A stretch of 64,000 nucleotides of DNA from Mucilaginibacter daejeonensis (GTDB taxonomy: Bacteria > Bacteroidota > Bacteroidia > Sphingobacteriales > Sphingobacteriaceae). The first letter of the stretch is position 1. Each line of letters begins with the position of its first letter. A model generated the notes under the pieces. The model made no database searches. It had not been told where the DNA came from and saw only the letters and a program-made list of their open reading frames with translations. The position numbers and the translations under genes were made by a program. Positions 18,842 to 28,904 of the stretch are shown one piece after another. The stretch lies in NCBI RefSeq assembly GCF_020783335.1, contig NZ_CP086068.1, positions 1,984,001 to 2,048,000 on the forward strand, in the 5' to 3' direction.

Positions 18842-20791
18842 ATGTTCATACCCACCAAAAGGTTATCGCTCTTAGCATGTGCAATGCTCAGTATGTTGTG
18901 CGCAAAGGATGCTCGCAGCCAGGCCAAGCGATCTCATGTGCTTACTTCCCCCAATGGCAACATCAAACTGGTGTTAGAGAACACCTACCGCAAAGGTCAG
19001 GCCTCTAACGCTTCTTCGGACCTAAAGATATACTTCAGGTCGGGAGGTAAATTCACTGAGATCATGTCAGGTTGTGAATTAGGGTTGTTAACCGCCGATG
19101 AGCAGTTCAGGAACATGGAATTGACCAATGCCGGTAAAATAACCAGCATCAAAACAAGCTACGAGATGATAACGGGTAAACGCCGTTCGATCACCAACGT
19201 AGCCAATGAGGAGGTGTTCACCTTCACTCAACCGAATAAAAAGGAGCTCAAGGTCATCTTCAGAGCTTACAATGATGGAGTGGCTTTCAGGTATCAGGTG
19301 CCTGCTAAAAATGGGACCACCGTGAACGTTAAGGACGAGTATACCACCTACCACATCCCGGCACGAACGGCGCGCTGGGTGCAAGGTTACGACTCTGGTT
19401 ATGAGCGATTTTATCCCTATAGCACTGATGGCAAAGGCGATAAAAAGCAGGAGTGGGCCTTCCCGGCACTGTTCAAAGCAAATGACGTTCCGGTATGGTA
19501 TCTGATATCAGAAGCTAATAACAGCGAGGTCAATTGTGCGGCCAGGCTCAATAATTCCAAGGATGCCAATGTGTACAAGGTGACCTATCCGGAGCCTCGT
19601 AAACGGTTTCCTCAGCAGGGTGCTTTAGGGCAAACGCCCTGGACCTCACAATGGCATACCATCTCGATGGGTTCAATGGCCGATGTAGTGGGTTCGACCC
19701 TGGTCACCGACGTGAGCGAGCCAAGCAAGATTAAGGATACTAACTGGATCATTCCTGGTTCAGTATCGTGGATCTATTGGGCTTATAACCATGGCTCTAA
19801 GGACTATAAAAAGGTGGTAGAGTACGTTGATCTGGCCAAAGCGATGAATTGGCCTTACGTACTGATCGATTGGGAGTGGGATGCCATGACCAATGGAGGT
19901 AACCTGGAAGATGCCGTGAAATACGCTCATTCGAAAGGTATTAAACCGCTGATGTGGTATAATTCAGGCACCACAGATTGGTCTGACGCCACGCCTGTCG
20001 ACCGGATGCGCACCAGAGAAAAGCGTGTAAAGGAATTTGAATGGTTGAATAAGATCGGTGTTTACGGTGTCAAGGTGGATTTTTTTGATGGCGACCAGCA
20101 GGATATGATCGATCTTTACCTTGGTATCTTGAAAGATGCTGCTGACCATCACCTCATGGTCGACTTTCATGGTGCTACCATACCACGCGGTTGGGCCCGT
20201 ACCTACCCGAATCTGATGACCGTCGAGGCGGTATATGGTGCCGAATGGTACAACAACAATGATGTACTTACTAAAAAAGCTGCCGTTCACAACACCACGC
20301 TACCTTTCACACGCAACGTGATCGGTTCCATGGACTATACGCCGGTCACCTTCTCGAACAGTCAGCATCCGCACATCACCTCATACGGTCATGAGTTGGC
20401 CTTATCGGTAGTATTTGAATCGGCCTTGCAGAACTTTGCGGATCGTCCGGAGGCATACTTGGCACTTCCCGAAGAGCCACGCAACTTTCTCAAAACGGTC
20501 CCTGCAGCCTGGGATGATACCAAGCTACTGAGCGGCTATCCTGGTGACCATGTAGTGATCGCACGCAGAAAGGGCAATACGTGGTACATAGGCGGATTGA
20601 ACGGCCAGGAGAATGCAAGAGCTATGGAAGTTGACCTGAGCCTGATCAAGCCGGGCAAAGCCAAGGTTAGCATTATACAAGATGGTGACACCGATACCAC
20701 TTTTAAAACCGAGGACAAAACTTTTGATAAAGGACAAAAGGTCAACGTGAATTGCTTGCCACGCGGAGGTTTTGTGATGGTGGTTGAATAG
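18842..20791 (+). CDS. GH97 glycoside hydrolase (retaining alpha-galactosidase-like)
   Basis: Exported GH97 enzyme (649 aa) with N-terminal beta-sandwich, (beta/alpha)8 core and C-terminal beta domain. Signal peptide ends near DARSQ (residue 27). Core motifs: VLIDWEWDAMTNGG (about 340-353), KPLMWYNSGTTDW (about 371-383) and GVYGVKVDFFDGDQQ (about 408-422). The Asp in VKVDFF matches the nucleophile position of the retaining branch (known for BT1871-type alpha-galactosidase), whereas SusB-type inverting members use Glu. EAVYGAEW (about 461) carries the acid Glu. Assignment to alpha-galactosidase rather than alpha-glucosidase is inference from these motifs. Confidence 0.85.
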   Translation: MFIPTKRLSLLACAMLSMLCAKDARSQAKRSHVLTSPNGNIKLVLENTYRKGQASNASSDLKIYFRSGGKFTEIMSGCELGLLTADEQFRNMELTNAGKITSIKTSYEMITGKRRSITNVANEEVFTFTQPNKKELKVIFRAYNDGVAFRYQVPAKNGTTVNVKDEYTTYHIPARTARWVQGYDSGYERFYPYSTDGKGDKKQEWAFPALFKANDVPVWYLISEANNSEVNCAARLNNSKDANVYKVTYPEPRKRFPQQGALGQTPWTSQWHTISMGSMADVVGSTLVTDVSEPSKIKDTNWIIPGSVSWIYWAYNHGSKDYKKVVEYVDLAKAMNWPYVLIDWEWDAMTNGGNLEDAVKYAHSKGIKPLMWYNSGTTDWSDATPVDRMRTREKRVKEFEWLNKIGVYGVKVDFFDGDQQDMIDLYLGILKDAADHHLMVDFHGATIPRGWARTYPNLMTVEAVYGAEWYNNNDVLTKKAAVHNTTLPFTRNVIGSMDYTPVTFSNSQHPHITSYGHELALSVVFESALQNFADRPEAYLALPEEPRNFLKTVPAAWDDTKLLSGYPGDHVVIARRKGNTWYIGGLNGQENARAMEVDLSLIKPGKAKVSIIQDGDTDTTFKTEDKTFDKGQKVNVNCLPRGGFVMVVE

Positions 20792-20962
20792 TAGGCGCTC
20801 TTTGGAGGTTCGTCATTAAAACGCGAACAGGTTTTTACACCTGAACTTGCGAATTGAGCTAACGAAGCTTACTTTCAAAAACAAAAAAAGGTCGGTGCCA
20901 AAGTTGGTCTCGTAAGAACAGCTTGGGCTGCCGATCTTCCTGTACCAACAGCCACCATCAAT

Positions 20963-23536
20963 ATGATCGAACATACTTTTCTGTCCATTTTTTTGATCGC
21001 TGCCTTTAATATTAGCCTTGCACAGCCTAAGGCCATTTCGGTGGAGCCTGGCGTATCGCTTCAGCTATCCAAGTATAGGAAGGCTAACATCAGCGATATC
21101 AAGTATGAGCTTCGATTTGAAGTACCGGCTGCAAGGAGTGAGGCGATAGGGGCTCAGGAGACGCTGAGTTTTCAGGCAACATCTAACCTGTACCCATTGC
21201 AGATCGATCTAAAGCAGGATGCGGGTAAGGTGCACTGGGTCAAAGTGAATGGTAAAAAGGTGCCGGTCAACTTACAGCATGAGCATTTACTGATCGACCC
21301 ACATGACTACCGTAAAGGCAGCAACATAGTAGAGGTCAGCTTTATTGCCGGCGATCGCTCCCTTAACCGCAACGATGAGCTTTTATATGCCTTGTTCGTA
21401 CCTGATCACGCCCGTTCGGTATTCCCGTGCTTTGACCAGCCCGACCTCAAAGCCCGGTTCAAGCTTGATCTCACCGTGCCCAAAGGATGGAAAGCGCTCA
21501 GCAACGGGAAGACCATTGATTCAGCAACGACCAATGACCGAACCACCTATGCCTTTGCCGAATCGGATCTGTTGCCAACGTACCTGTTCTCTTTTACAGC
21601 AGGTAAATACACCACCGTTAGGAAGATGTTGGGCAAGCGCCCAGCCGACCTGCTTTACCGCGAAACGGACCCTAAAAAGATACAACTGAGCGTTGATTCT
21701 ATATTTGGCCAGCACCAAAGTGCTATCAACTTTTTGGAGGGATGGACCGGCGTCCGGTATCCGTTCCAGAAGCTTGGTTTCGTAGCTGTTCCTGATTTTC
21801 AATTCGGCGGGATGGAGCATCCTGGGGAAGTTCAATACAAGGCCTCGAGCCTGTTCCTGGATGATGCCGCTACCAAGAACATGCGTTTGGCCCGCATCAA
21901 TCTTATCTCTCACGAGACCGCTCATATGTGGTTCGGTGATCTGGTGACCATGCGCTGGTTCAATGATGTTTGGATGAAAGAGGTATTCGCGAACCTGATG
22001 GCCGACAAGGTGACCCAAAAGCTGATGGGTAACCAAACATTCGACCTGAAATTTTTGCAGGACCATTACCCGGCGGCGTATAATGTGGACCGTACAGCAG
22101 GAGCCAATCCCATTCGCCAGGAGTTAGGTAACCTTCAGGATGCTGGGTCCATGTATGGCGATATCATTTATCACAAAGCGCCCATCATGATGCGTCAGCT
22201 GGAGATGTTGATGGGAAAGGACAACTTCCAGGCAGGGGTACGTGAATATCTGAAGAAGTACGCTTACCAAAATGCCACCTGGCCTGATCTGATCAGCATC
22301 TTAAGTAAGCACACCAAGGAAGATCTTGCTGAATGGAATAAGGTTTGGGTGAACCAGACCGGCAGGCCAATTATAAATGCCCAGGTTAGATACGACGGCG
22401 ACCGGATCAGCGAATTTATGCTGACCCAAAGGCCTGAAAAAGGGAATGATAAGGTATGGCCACAATCGTTCGAAGTGATGCTGATATATCCGGATCACGA
22501 GCAGCGTTTAATGGTGAATATGAATGGTAAGACCACCCGTCTTGATGCGGTGAATGGTTTGCCCAAGCCTTCACATATATTATATAATTCCAACGGCAAT
22601 GGTTACGGCGTTTTTCCGATCGATGAGAGCTGGACACCAGATGAACTTTACGCCATCAAAGACCCTCTGCACAGAGCATCCTTCTACATCAATGCCTACG
22701 AGAACATGCTCAATGGCAAGGCATACACACCGATCCAATTGCTCGATCTTTTCCAGATAGGGTGTGCGGCCGAACAGGAAGAGACCAACCTGCGCTTACT
22801 GACCGGCTATATGACCGGCATCTATTGGGAGTTCCTAACGCCGGGCCTTCGGGACCAGCGTGCAGAAGAATTCGAAAAGGTCCTTTGGAACGCGTTTGAA
22901 AAGCAAAGTGGTGCTAATCACAAAAAGTTACTGTTCAATGCGTACCTGAATGTATATCGCTGTAAGTCGGCAGGGGAGCGGATCAACGAGATATGGCGAT
23001 CACAACAGGCACCAGCCGGCATCAAACTTACCGAAGACGACTATATCAACATGGCGCTTACCCTGGCCGTTAAAAGTGACACGGCCACCTCGGTACTGCA
23101 ACGGCAACTATCGCGTATGAAAGACCCTGACCGCAAAAAGCGTCTGGAGTTCCTCATGCCGGCTTTATCGAACAATGTTCAGGAGCGCGATGCTTTCTTT
23201 AACTCCCTTAAGCAACGCAAGGGCCGTGAAAAGGAAGCCTGGGTATCGGCGGCATTGTACTATTTGCATCATCCGTTAAGGCAGGCCACATCGATAAGAT
23301 ATATTCCCGAGAGCCTGAATTTGCTGGAAGAGATACAAGCCACGGGCGATATCTTCTTTCCACAATCGTTCCTCAACGCTACCCTGCGCAGCTATCAAAG
23401 CAAGCAAGTGGCCGACATGGTGAACGCCTACATCAAAGCTCATCCAAAACTTGAAACTAAGTTATTGAACAAGCTGCTACAAGGTGCCGATGACCTTTTC
23501 AGAGCCCAGCAATTGACCAACGCAAAACGACCATAG
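20963..23536 (+). CDS. M1-family zinc aminopeptidase, exported
   Basis: Zinc metallopeptidase (857 aa) with a signal peptide (ending near SLAQP). The exopeptidase motif GGMEHPGEVQY (about residue 290; GAMEN-type) and the zinc site HETAHMWFGDLVTMRWFNDVWMKE (HExxH plus Glu 18 residues later, about 315-340) are intact. The C-terminal half is the helical ERAP1-like domain. The Glu environment KEVFAN differs slightly from the usual NEGFAS. It is 9 bases upstream of GH95, so probably co-transcribed with it. It may release amino acids from glycoprotein cores such as arabinogalactan proteins (inference from neighbours). Confidence 0.88.
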   Translation: MIEHTFLSIFLIAAFNISLAQPKAISVEPGVSLQLSKYRKANISDIKYELRFEVPAARSEAIGAQETLSFQATSNLYPLQIDLKQDAGKVHWVKVNGKKVPVNLQHEHLLIDPHDYRKGSNIVEVSFIAGDRSLNRNDELLYALFVPDHARSVFPCFDQPDLKARFKLDLTVPKGWKALSNGKTIDSATTNDRTTYAFAESDLLPTYLFSFTAGKYTTVRKMLGKRPADLLYRETDPKKIQLSVDSIFGQHQSAINFLEGWTGVRYPFQKLGFVAVPDFQFGGMEHPGEVQYKASSLFLDDAATKNMRLARINLISHETAHMWFGDLVTMRWFNDVWMKEVFANLMADKVTQKLMGNQTFDLKFLQDHYPAAYNVDRTAGANPIRQELGNLQDAGSMYGDIIYHKAPIMMRQLEMLMGKDNFQAGVREYLKKYAYQNATWPDLISILSKHTKEDLAEWNKVWVNQTGRPIINAQVRYDGDRISEFMLTQRPEKGNDKVWPQSFEVMLIYPDHEQRLMVNMNGKTTRLDAVNGLPKPSHILYNSNGNGYGVFPIDESWTPDELYAIKDPLHRASFYINAYENMLNGKAYTPIQLLDLFQIGCAAEQEETNLRLLTGYMTGIYWEFLTPGLRDQRAEEFEKVLWNAFEKQSGANHKKLLFNAYLNVYRCKSAGERINEIWRSQQAPAGIKLTEDDYINMALTLAVKSDTATSVLQRQLSRMKDPDRKKRLEFLMPALSNNVQERDAFFNSLKQRKGREKEAWVSAALYYLHHPLRQATSIRYIPESLNLLEEIQATGDIFFPQSFLNATLRSYQSKQVADMVNAYIKAHPKLETKLLNKLLQGADDLFRAQQLTNAKRP

Positions 23537-23545
23537 TATAACTCT

Positions 23546-26011
23546 ATGAAATCAAATCATATATTAACGACCGGAAAACTTTTCCTCTTGCTCACGCTGA
23601 CCACGGTCAGTGCCTTTGCGCAACGGGACCTTAAATTGACCTATAACAAACCTGCCAGAAAGTGGACCGAGGCCTTACCTATTGGCAACGGACGCATAGG
23701 GGCCATGATATTTGGTGAGCCTAACCAGGAGCTCCTGCAATTGAATGAGGCTTCCTTTTGGAGTGGCGGACCGGTGACCACCAAAGTGGACCCGTCGGTA
23801 CCGTCGGCATTAAAAGATGTGAGGAAAGCCTTACTTGATCAGCAGGATTACGCAGAAGCCAATAAATTGGTCAGAAAGATCCAAGGGGAATACTCCCAAT
23901 CCTATCTGCCGCTGGCTGATCTGCACCTGAAACAGAACACCGGTTCAACTAATTACAACAATTATACACGCGACCTGTCTATCAGCGGTAGTCTGGCGTC
24001 GGTACGTTTCAGTTCAGGTGGGGTGCAATATCAGCGTGAAATGTTCGCTTCGTTCCCGGGAAAGGCCATAGTGATGCATTTGACCGCCAGCCAGCAGGGC
24101 AAGATAACCTTCGACCTTGATCTGAGCAGCCAGGTACGTTTCCAGGTATCGGCTGATCAAAGCAACGGGTTGCTCTTGAAAGCCAAGGCACCTGCCCAGG
24201 TGGATCCCAATTACATCGATTACAACAAAGAACCGATCAAATACAGCGACAGTGCTGACTGTAAAGGTATGAGAGCCGCTTTGCAAGTACGTGCAGTGGC
24301 CAAAGGTGGCACCGTCACTACCGACCGTAACATATTACACGTTGAAAGAGCCGATGAGGTGACCTTGTACATTTGCGCGGCCACCAGTTACAACGGTTTT
24401 GATAAATGCCCGGTGACCCAGGGCAAGGATGAGCTTAGGCTTTGCCGCGACGACCTGAATATAGCATCGAAAAGCACCTGGGCAACGCTTTATCAGGCCC
24501 ACATCGCTGACCACAAGCGCTACTTTGACCGCGTAAAGATCGATCTGGGGCGTACTGACGACAAGACCGCTTCAATGCCTACCGACGAGCGCCTGTTAGC
24601 GTTCAGCCGCGGGGCAAGCGATCCTGAATTGGAGGTGCTGCTTTACCAATATGGGCGCTACTTGCTGATCGGTTCTTCGCGTCCGGGTGGCGTGCCTGCT
24701 AACCTGCAAGGCATCTGGAATGATAAGATGCGTGCACCCTGGAGCTCAAATTACACGATCAACATCAACACCCAAATGAATTACTGGCCGGCTGCCATCA
24801 CCAATTTAGGTGAGCTGGAATCACCGCTGTTCGAACTGGTTAAGAACCTCTCCATCACTGGACGTAGAACGGCTAAACAATTTTATGATATGCAGGGATG
24901 GGTGGCACACCACAACACCGATATATGGGCTATAAGCAACCCTGTGGGCGATTTTGGCAAAGGCGACCCTAAATGGGCCAACTGGTACATGGGAGGGCCA
25001 TGGTTGTGCCGCCATTTATTCGAGCATTATCGTTTTACGCGAGACCGCCAATTCTTACAGAATGCATACCCGATCATGAAGGGTGCGGCCGAGTTCTTGG
25101 TGAACTTTTTGGTGGAGGATAAAGATGGTTACCTGGTGACCGCTCCGTCATTCTCACCAGAGAACGATTACCTGGACGATAAAGGCAAACCGGCCAATAC
25201 TTCTATCGCTACCACTATGGATATGTCCATCGTTCGCGATCATTTCCGCAACTGCATAGAGGCCGCTGAGGCGCTGAACACCGACCCGGCTTTCGTTAAA
25301 CTGCTCAAGCAAAAAATGGCCAAGCTCTATCCGCTCCACATCGGTAAAAAAGGCAACCTGCAAGAGTGGTACAAGGATTGGGAGGACGAGGACCCGCATC
25401 ATCGTCATGTTAGTCATCTATTCGGTCTGCATCCGGGCAGGGAGATATCGCCGCTGCTGGACCCCAAATTTGCTGATGCCAGCCGCAAAACGCTGGAACT
25501 GCGCGGTGATGCCGGCACCGGCTGGAGCCTTGCCTGGAAGATCAATTTTTGGGCACGCCTGCTTGATGGCGACCATGCTTACAAACTATTACGTGACCTG
25601 ATGCGCGATGTGACCGTGTCTAAAGGTGGTGGTCTGTATCCCAACCTGTTCGATGCGCATCCACCGTTCCAGATCGATGGCAACTTTGGCGCAACCTCAG
25701 GCATGACCGAAATGTTGCTGCAAAGCCACCTGAACGAGGTGCACTTGTTGCCTGCTTTACCGCAAGCCTGGAGCACTGGTCATGTAACTGGTCTGAAGGG
25801 ACGTGGAAATTTTGCGGTAGACATTGACTGGCAACACGGTAAACTCACCAACGCCCACATCACCTCGCTTAATGGTGGAAGGTGCGTTTTACGCACTCAA
25901 ACACCGGTGATCATCAAAGGTGTGTCTGCCAAGCCGGTAGCTTCAAAAGGTGGTTATTTGACCACTTTCAATATCGAGAAGAATAAGATCTACCAGATAG
26001 TAGCTTTATAA
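23546..26011 (+). CDS. GH95 alpha-L-fucosidase/galactosidase
   Basis: Exported inverting glycosidase (821 aa) with signal peptide ending SAFAQ. N-terminal beta domain starts with WTEALPIGNGRIGAM and LNEASFWSGGP, both hallmarks of GH95. The (alpha/alpha)6 core contains NININTQMNYWPA (the Asn pair that activates water, about residues 411-413), APSFSPEN (acid Glu, about 540) and PPFQIDGNFGATSGMTEM (Asp, about 713). GH95 members are alpha-1,2-L-fucosidases or alpha-L-galactosidases; which one is not resolvable here. It closes the glycosidase run and ends at a strong bidirectional terminator. Confidence 0.9.
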   Translation: MKSNHILTTGKLFLLLTLTTVSAFAQRDLKLTYNKPARKWTEALPIGNGRIGAMIFGEPNQELLQLNEASFWSGGPVTTKVDPSVPSALKDVRKALLDQQDYAEANKLVRKIQGEYSQSYLPLADLHLKQNTGSTNYNNYTRDLSISGSLASVRFSSGGVQYQREMFASFPGKAIVMHLTASQQGKITFDLDLSSQVRFQVSADQSNGLLLKAKAPAQVDPNYIDYNKEPIKYSDSADCKGMRAALQVRAVAKGGTVTTDRNILHVERADEVTLYICAATSYNGFDKCPVTQGKDELRLCRDDLNIASKSTWATLYQAHIADHKRYFDRVKIDLGRTDDKTASMPTDERLLAFSRGASDPELEVLLYQYGRYLLIGSSRPGGVPANLQGIWNDKMRAPWSSNYTININTQMNYWPAAITNLGELESPLFELVKNLSITGRRTAKQFYDMQGWVAHHNTDIWAISNPVGDFGKGDPKWANWYMGGPWLCRHLFEHYRFTRDRQFLQNAYPIMKGAAEFLVNFLVEDKDGYLVTAPSFSPENDYLDDKGKPANTSIATTMDMSIVRDHFRNCIEAAEALNTDPAFVKLLKQKMAKLYPLHIGKKGNLQEWYKDWEDEDPHHRHVSHLFGLHPGREISPLLDPKFADASRKTLELRGDAGTGWSLAWKINFWARLLDGDHAYKLLRDLMRDVTVSKGGGLYPNLFDAHPPFQIDGNFGATSGMTEMLLQSHLNEVHLLPALPQAWSTGHVTGLKGRGNFAVDIDWQHGKLTNAHITSLNGGRCVLRTQTPVIIKGVSAKPVASKGGYLTTFNIEKNKIYQIVAL

Positions 26012-26034
26012 GTAACAAGCTCAAAAGAGTAATA

Positions 26035-26070
26035 AACGAGCCAGTAGACCGATACGTCTACTGGCTCGTT
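26035..26070. terminator. Bidirectional terminator between GH95 and the response regulator
   Basis: Perfect 15-bp inverted repeat (26035-26049 and 26056-26070) with a 6-base loop CGATAC, located between convergent genes. T-tracts are short on both sides. Confidence 0.75.
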
Positions 26071-26106
26071 CACTTTAAGTCTGTGAATGACCGCAACAGA
26101 TCAGGC

Positions 26107-26736
26107 TCATAGCATCTGTTGCTGTGCAGCGGCCATAATGAGTTCTGCCACGTTTTTTACCCCAAATTTTTGGATAAGATTCTTGCGATGAGTATCCACA
26201 GTGAGCGGACTTAAGAAAAGTTCTTGTGCAATGATCTGGCTGGTTTTCCCTGCGGCGATGAGTGCCAGTATCTCTTTTTCACGGCGAGTGAGGCGGGGGA
26301 CACCTTGTAACTCATTTTTGTTAGGCCGGCTAATGATCTCCATCACCTCTTTGCTGTAACAGATATTTCCTTTCACAGCCTCGGCTATGCAGTGTCGTAA
26401 CTCATCTATCGAACTATTCTTGAGTAAATAACCACTGGCGCCATTTTGTATGGCCTGCATGATAATGCTTCGTTCGGTATGGTTGCTCAGGATCAGGATG
26501 CGGGTGGAGATCGATGCCTCCTTGATCTTAAGGCACAATTCGGTCCCGCTGATATCAGGGAGCGTTACGTCCAGCAATACAAGGTCGAGCGAGTGGTCAG
26601 TGATGTAAGCCAAAAGGTCGGTCCCGGTGCAAAATCCACCGATGATATCGAGGTTATCTTCGTTGGCAAGTAAGGTCTTCAAACCCTCGATCACTATCGG
26701 GTGATCATCAACTACGGCGGTGGTCAGTTTAGGCAT
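26107..26736 (-). CDS. NarL/FixJ-type response regulator
   Basis: Two-domain transcription regulator (209 aa). Receiver: acidic pair DDHP (residues 10-13), phospho-acceptor Asp in LVLLDVTLPDISG (about 56), Thr/Ser and Lys in LSNHTE and LKNSS. C-terminal LuxR-type helix-turn-helix: LTRREKEILALIAAGKTSQIIAQELFLSPLTVDTHRKNL (about 145-185). It overlaps the sensor kinase gene by 8 bases, forming a two-component operon. Targets are not visible; neighbouring small exported proteins are candidates by position. Confidence 0.9.
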   Translation of the reverse strand: MPKLTTAVVDDHPIVIEGLKTLLANEDNLDIIGGFCTGTDLLAYITDHSLDLVLLDVTLPDISGTELCLKIKEASISTRILILSNHTERSIIMQAIQNGASGYLLKNSSIDELRHCIAEAVKGNICYSKEVMEIISRPNKNELQGVPRLTRREKEILALIAAGKTSQIIAQELFLSPLTVDTHRKNLIQKFGVKNVAELIMAAAQQQML

Positions 26737-28726
26737 CAGCGTTAGTTTTTAATTCGATGTTGATGGTGGTCCCCTCATTGATCACTGACCGGAGCTCGAA
26801 CTTCCCACCCAGATAGCTCACCCGGTTCCTGAGGTTTTCCAGGCCCATACCTTTGCGGCTCTGCGATACATTGGTGTCGAAACCCACGCCATCGTCTTCC
26901 ACGGTGATGAAGAATACCGAGTCGTTTTGACTGCATTGGATCAGTATGTTGGCTGCCCGGGCATGCTTGATCGCGTTAGATAGCAGTTCCTGAACGATGC
27001 GATAGATATTGAGCTGCACGTTAAGGGCGATATCCTTTTCAATGGAAAAGGTCTGAAGATCGATATGCAACCCGTCGCGCATGTAAAATTCACTGAGGTC
27101 TTTGAGGGCGACCTCAAGACCAAATTTAAGTAGCGTTTCTGGCAGAAGGTTGCGGGCAATGCGGCGCAGTTCGGTCACTGATGTATCTAATTGACCAATG
27201 ATCCTGTACAGGTCCTTATCCTGCGCCACCTCATCTTTGGTGTTGGTAAGGCCTGACAGGCCTATCTTGACACCGGCCAGCAGCCCACCCAGGCCGTCGT
27301 GCAGATCGCGCGCTACCCGTTCCCGTTCGTTCTCTTCGCCGTCTAACATGGCCTTGGCAACGCGGAGCTGTTGTTTCTGTTCCAGCTCGAGCAGTTGTTG
27401 CCGGTAATTGATCTCTTTTTGAGCGGCCAGTTTCCGGCTGTTCCGGGCGTTGAGTAATACGGCTGTAAGGATAGCCAACAAGGTGAGGCAGCCACTACCT
27501 AACAGCCAGTTGAAAAGCTTTTCGTTCTTTGCTTTCAGTTCGGCCTGCTTGTTCTTGAATTGCAGGTCGCTGATCTTTTTTTGGTTCTCTGCCGATCGGT
27601 ACCTGGTCTCCAGTTCGTTTATCTTCACGTCCAGTTGCTTATTGTGCATACTGTCGGTGATGCGTTGATACTTGCTTTGCCATTTATAAGCATCGCGATG
27701 ATCGCCCATTAGCTTGCTGGTCTTGGCCAGTTCCCTGTAAACCATTGCCTCATCATTGGCGCTGGTGAGCATAGTGCCTTCCTTCACGATGCCCAGCAAT
27801 ATGGATTTGGCTTTATTATACGCTTTGCGGTGTACGTACGCTTCGTAATTACGGAATAAAAGCTGCTGAAGCAGTTGCTTTTGGTTATACCTTTTGGCCA
27901 GTATAACACCTTTGTTGGCACTGGCGATGGTTTGATCATATGAACCGATAGTGGTGAAATAAAGAGCTTCGTTATAATAATAAAGCGTGTAATTAAGTGA
28001 ACCCGGGAAAGGCGCCAGCAGGTCCTGCGCTTTCTTTAGCAGGACCTTCGCCATTGCGGATTTTTCTGCATAGCAATTGATGCTCACGCCATTGAGATAG
28101 GCAAATAGCAAATTAGTTGATCCAGAATCTTCTTTTTCCAGCAGGGCAATGGCTTTTTGATTATAATCATTAGCCTTCACGAACTGATAATTGTTCATCA
28201 TGATGGTGGCGAGCTGCCCATAGTAAAATGCAACCATCGATCTGTCGCCCGCTTTCTCGGCATAGGGCAGTGCCTTTTGCGTAGTAATGGTGGTGATGAA
28301 CTCGTACCCTTTGCCACGATTCATGATGGCATAGTTATACCACGCGGCGGCCAACTTGCCATAAGCTTTTGGTGTATGAAAAGCCGCAAGTGCTTGCTGT
28401 GCTTTAGCAAATGCAGCAGAGGCCCTCACCGTATTCCAATTAAAATAATACTGCCCTTCATAGAACTGTGACAGAGCCTTGAGGTAGGCGGAGCCGGATG
28501 AAAGCTGCCTGCCTTTTAATAGATATGCCTTGCTTTTGGTAGTGTCCTTGAATTTCCAATACTCCACCAACATGTAGCTGGCGATGGCTTTGGCGCTGTC
28601 AGTATCTCCTGACCGCAATATGGTCTCTAGGCTGTCCACATGTTTTTTCTCATTGAGCGGTACCTGCTGCTGCGCCCGCGCGGTCAGTATGAGGAGGGTA
28701 AATACGATGAACAGTGATCTTGTCAT
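26729..28726 (-). CDS. TPR-containing sensor histidine kinase (HisKA_3 type)
   Basis: Membrane-bound sensor kinase (about 665 aa) of the NarX/DesK class. I start at ATG 28726 (MTRSLFIVFTLLILTARAQQQ), which begins with a signal peptide; the frame is open 41 codons further up, but that stretch is not needed. Periplasmic TPR-like helices span about residues 60-390, one membrane helix lies near WLLGSGCLTLLAILTAVLL (about 408-428), then a coiled coil, the dimerisation helix with phospho-acceptor His in ERVARDLHDGLGGLLAG (about 478) and an HATPase with GVGFDTN and KGMGLENLRNRV. It pairs with the NarL-type regulator downstream. Confidence 0.87.
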   Translation of the reverse strand: MTRSLFIVFTLLILTARAQQQVPLNEKKHVDSLETILRSGDTDSAKAIASYMLVEYWKFKDTTKSKAYLLKGRQLSSGSAYLKALSQFYEGQYYFNWNTVRASAAFAKAQQALAAFHTPKAYGKLAAAWYNYAIMNRGKGYEFITTITTQKALPYAEKAGDRSMVAFYYGQLATIMMNNYQFVKANDYNQKAIALLEKEDSGSTNLLFAYLNGVSINCYAEKSAMAKVLLKKAQDLLAPFPGSLNYTLYYYNEALYFTTIGSYDQTIASANKGVILAKRYNQKQLLQQLLFRNYEAYVHRKAYNKAKSILLGIVKEGTMLTSANDEAMVYRELAKTSKLMGDHRDAYKWQSKYQRITDSMHNKQLDVKINELETRYRSAENQKKISDLQFKNKQAELKAKNEKLFNWLLGSGCLTLLAILTAVLLNARNSRKLAAQKEINYRQQLLELEQKQQLRVAKAMLDGEENERERVARDLHDGLGGLLAGVKIGLSGLTNTKDEVAQDKDLYRIIGQLDTSVTELRRIARNLLPETLLKFGLEVALKDLSEFYMRDGLHIDLQTFSIEKDIALNVQLNIYRIVQELLSNAIKHARAANILIQCSQNDSVFFITVEDDGVGFDTNVSQSRKGMGLENLRNRVSYLGGKFELRSVINEGTTINIELKTNADA

Positions 28727-28904
28727 GGCAGCATTGAAGGTATGCGTCAAATATCTGTCTTGTCGGTACAAAAAGTCAAATAATGCCAGCAATAGCTGCA
28801 AAATACCTAAGATCAGGTAGATAAAATACCACCGTTTAAGGGATTTCATAGGAGTGGGGCATCCGGTAGTTTTGCGGTCTATCTATTTATTAATTCAAAT
28901 AACT

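Noticed and set aside
28727..28849. 41-residue N-terminal extension of the TPR sensor kinase
   Set aside because: A signal peptide starts at the internal ATG 28726; the extension would bury it behind another hydrophobic stretch.
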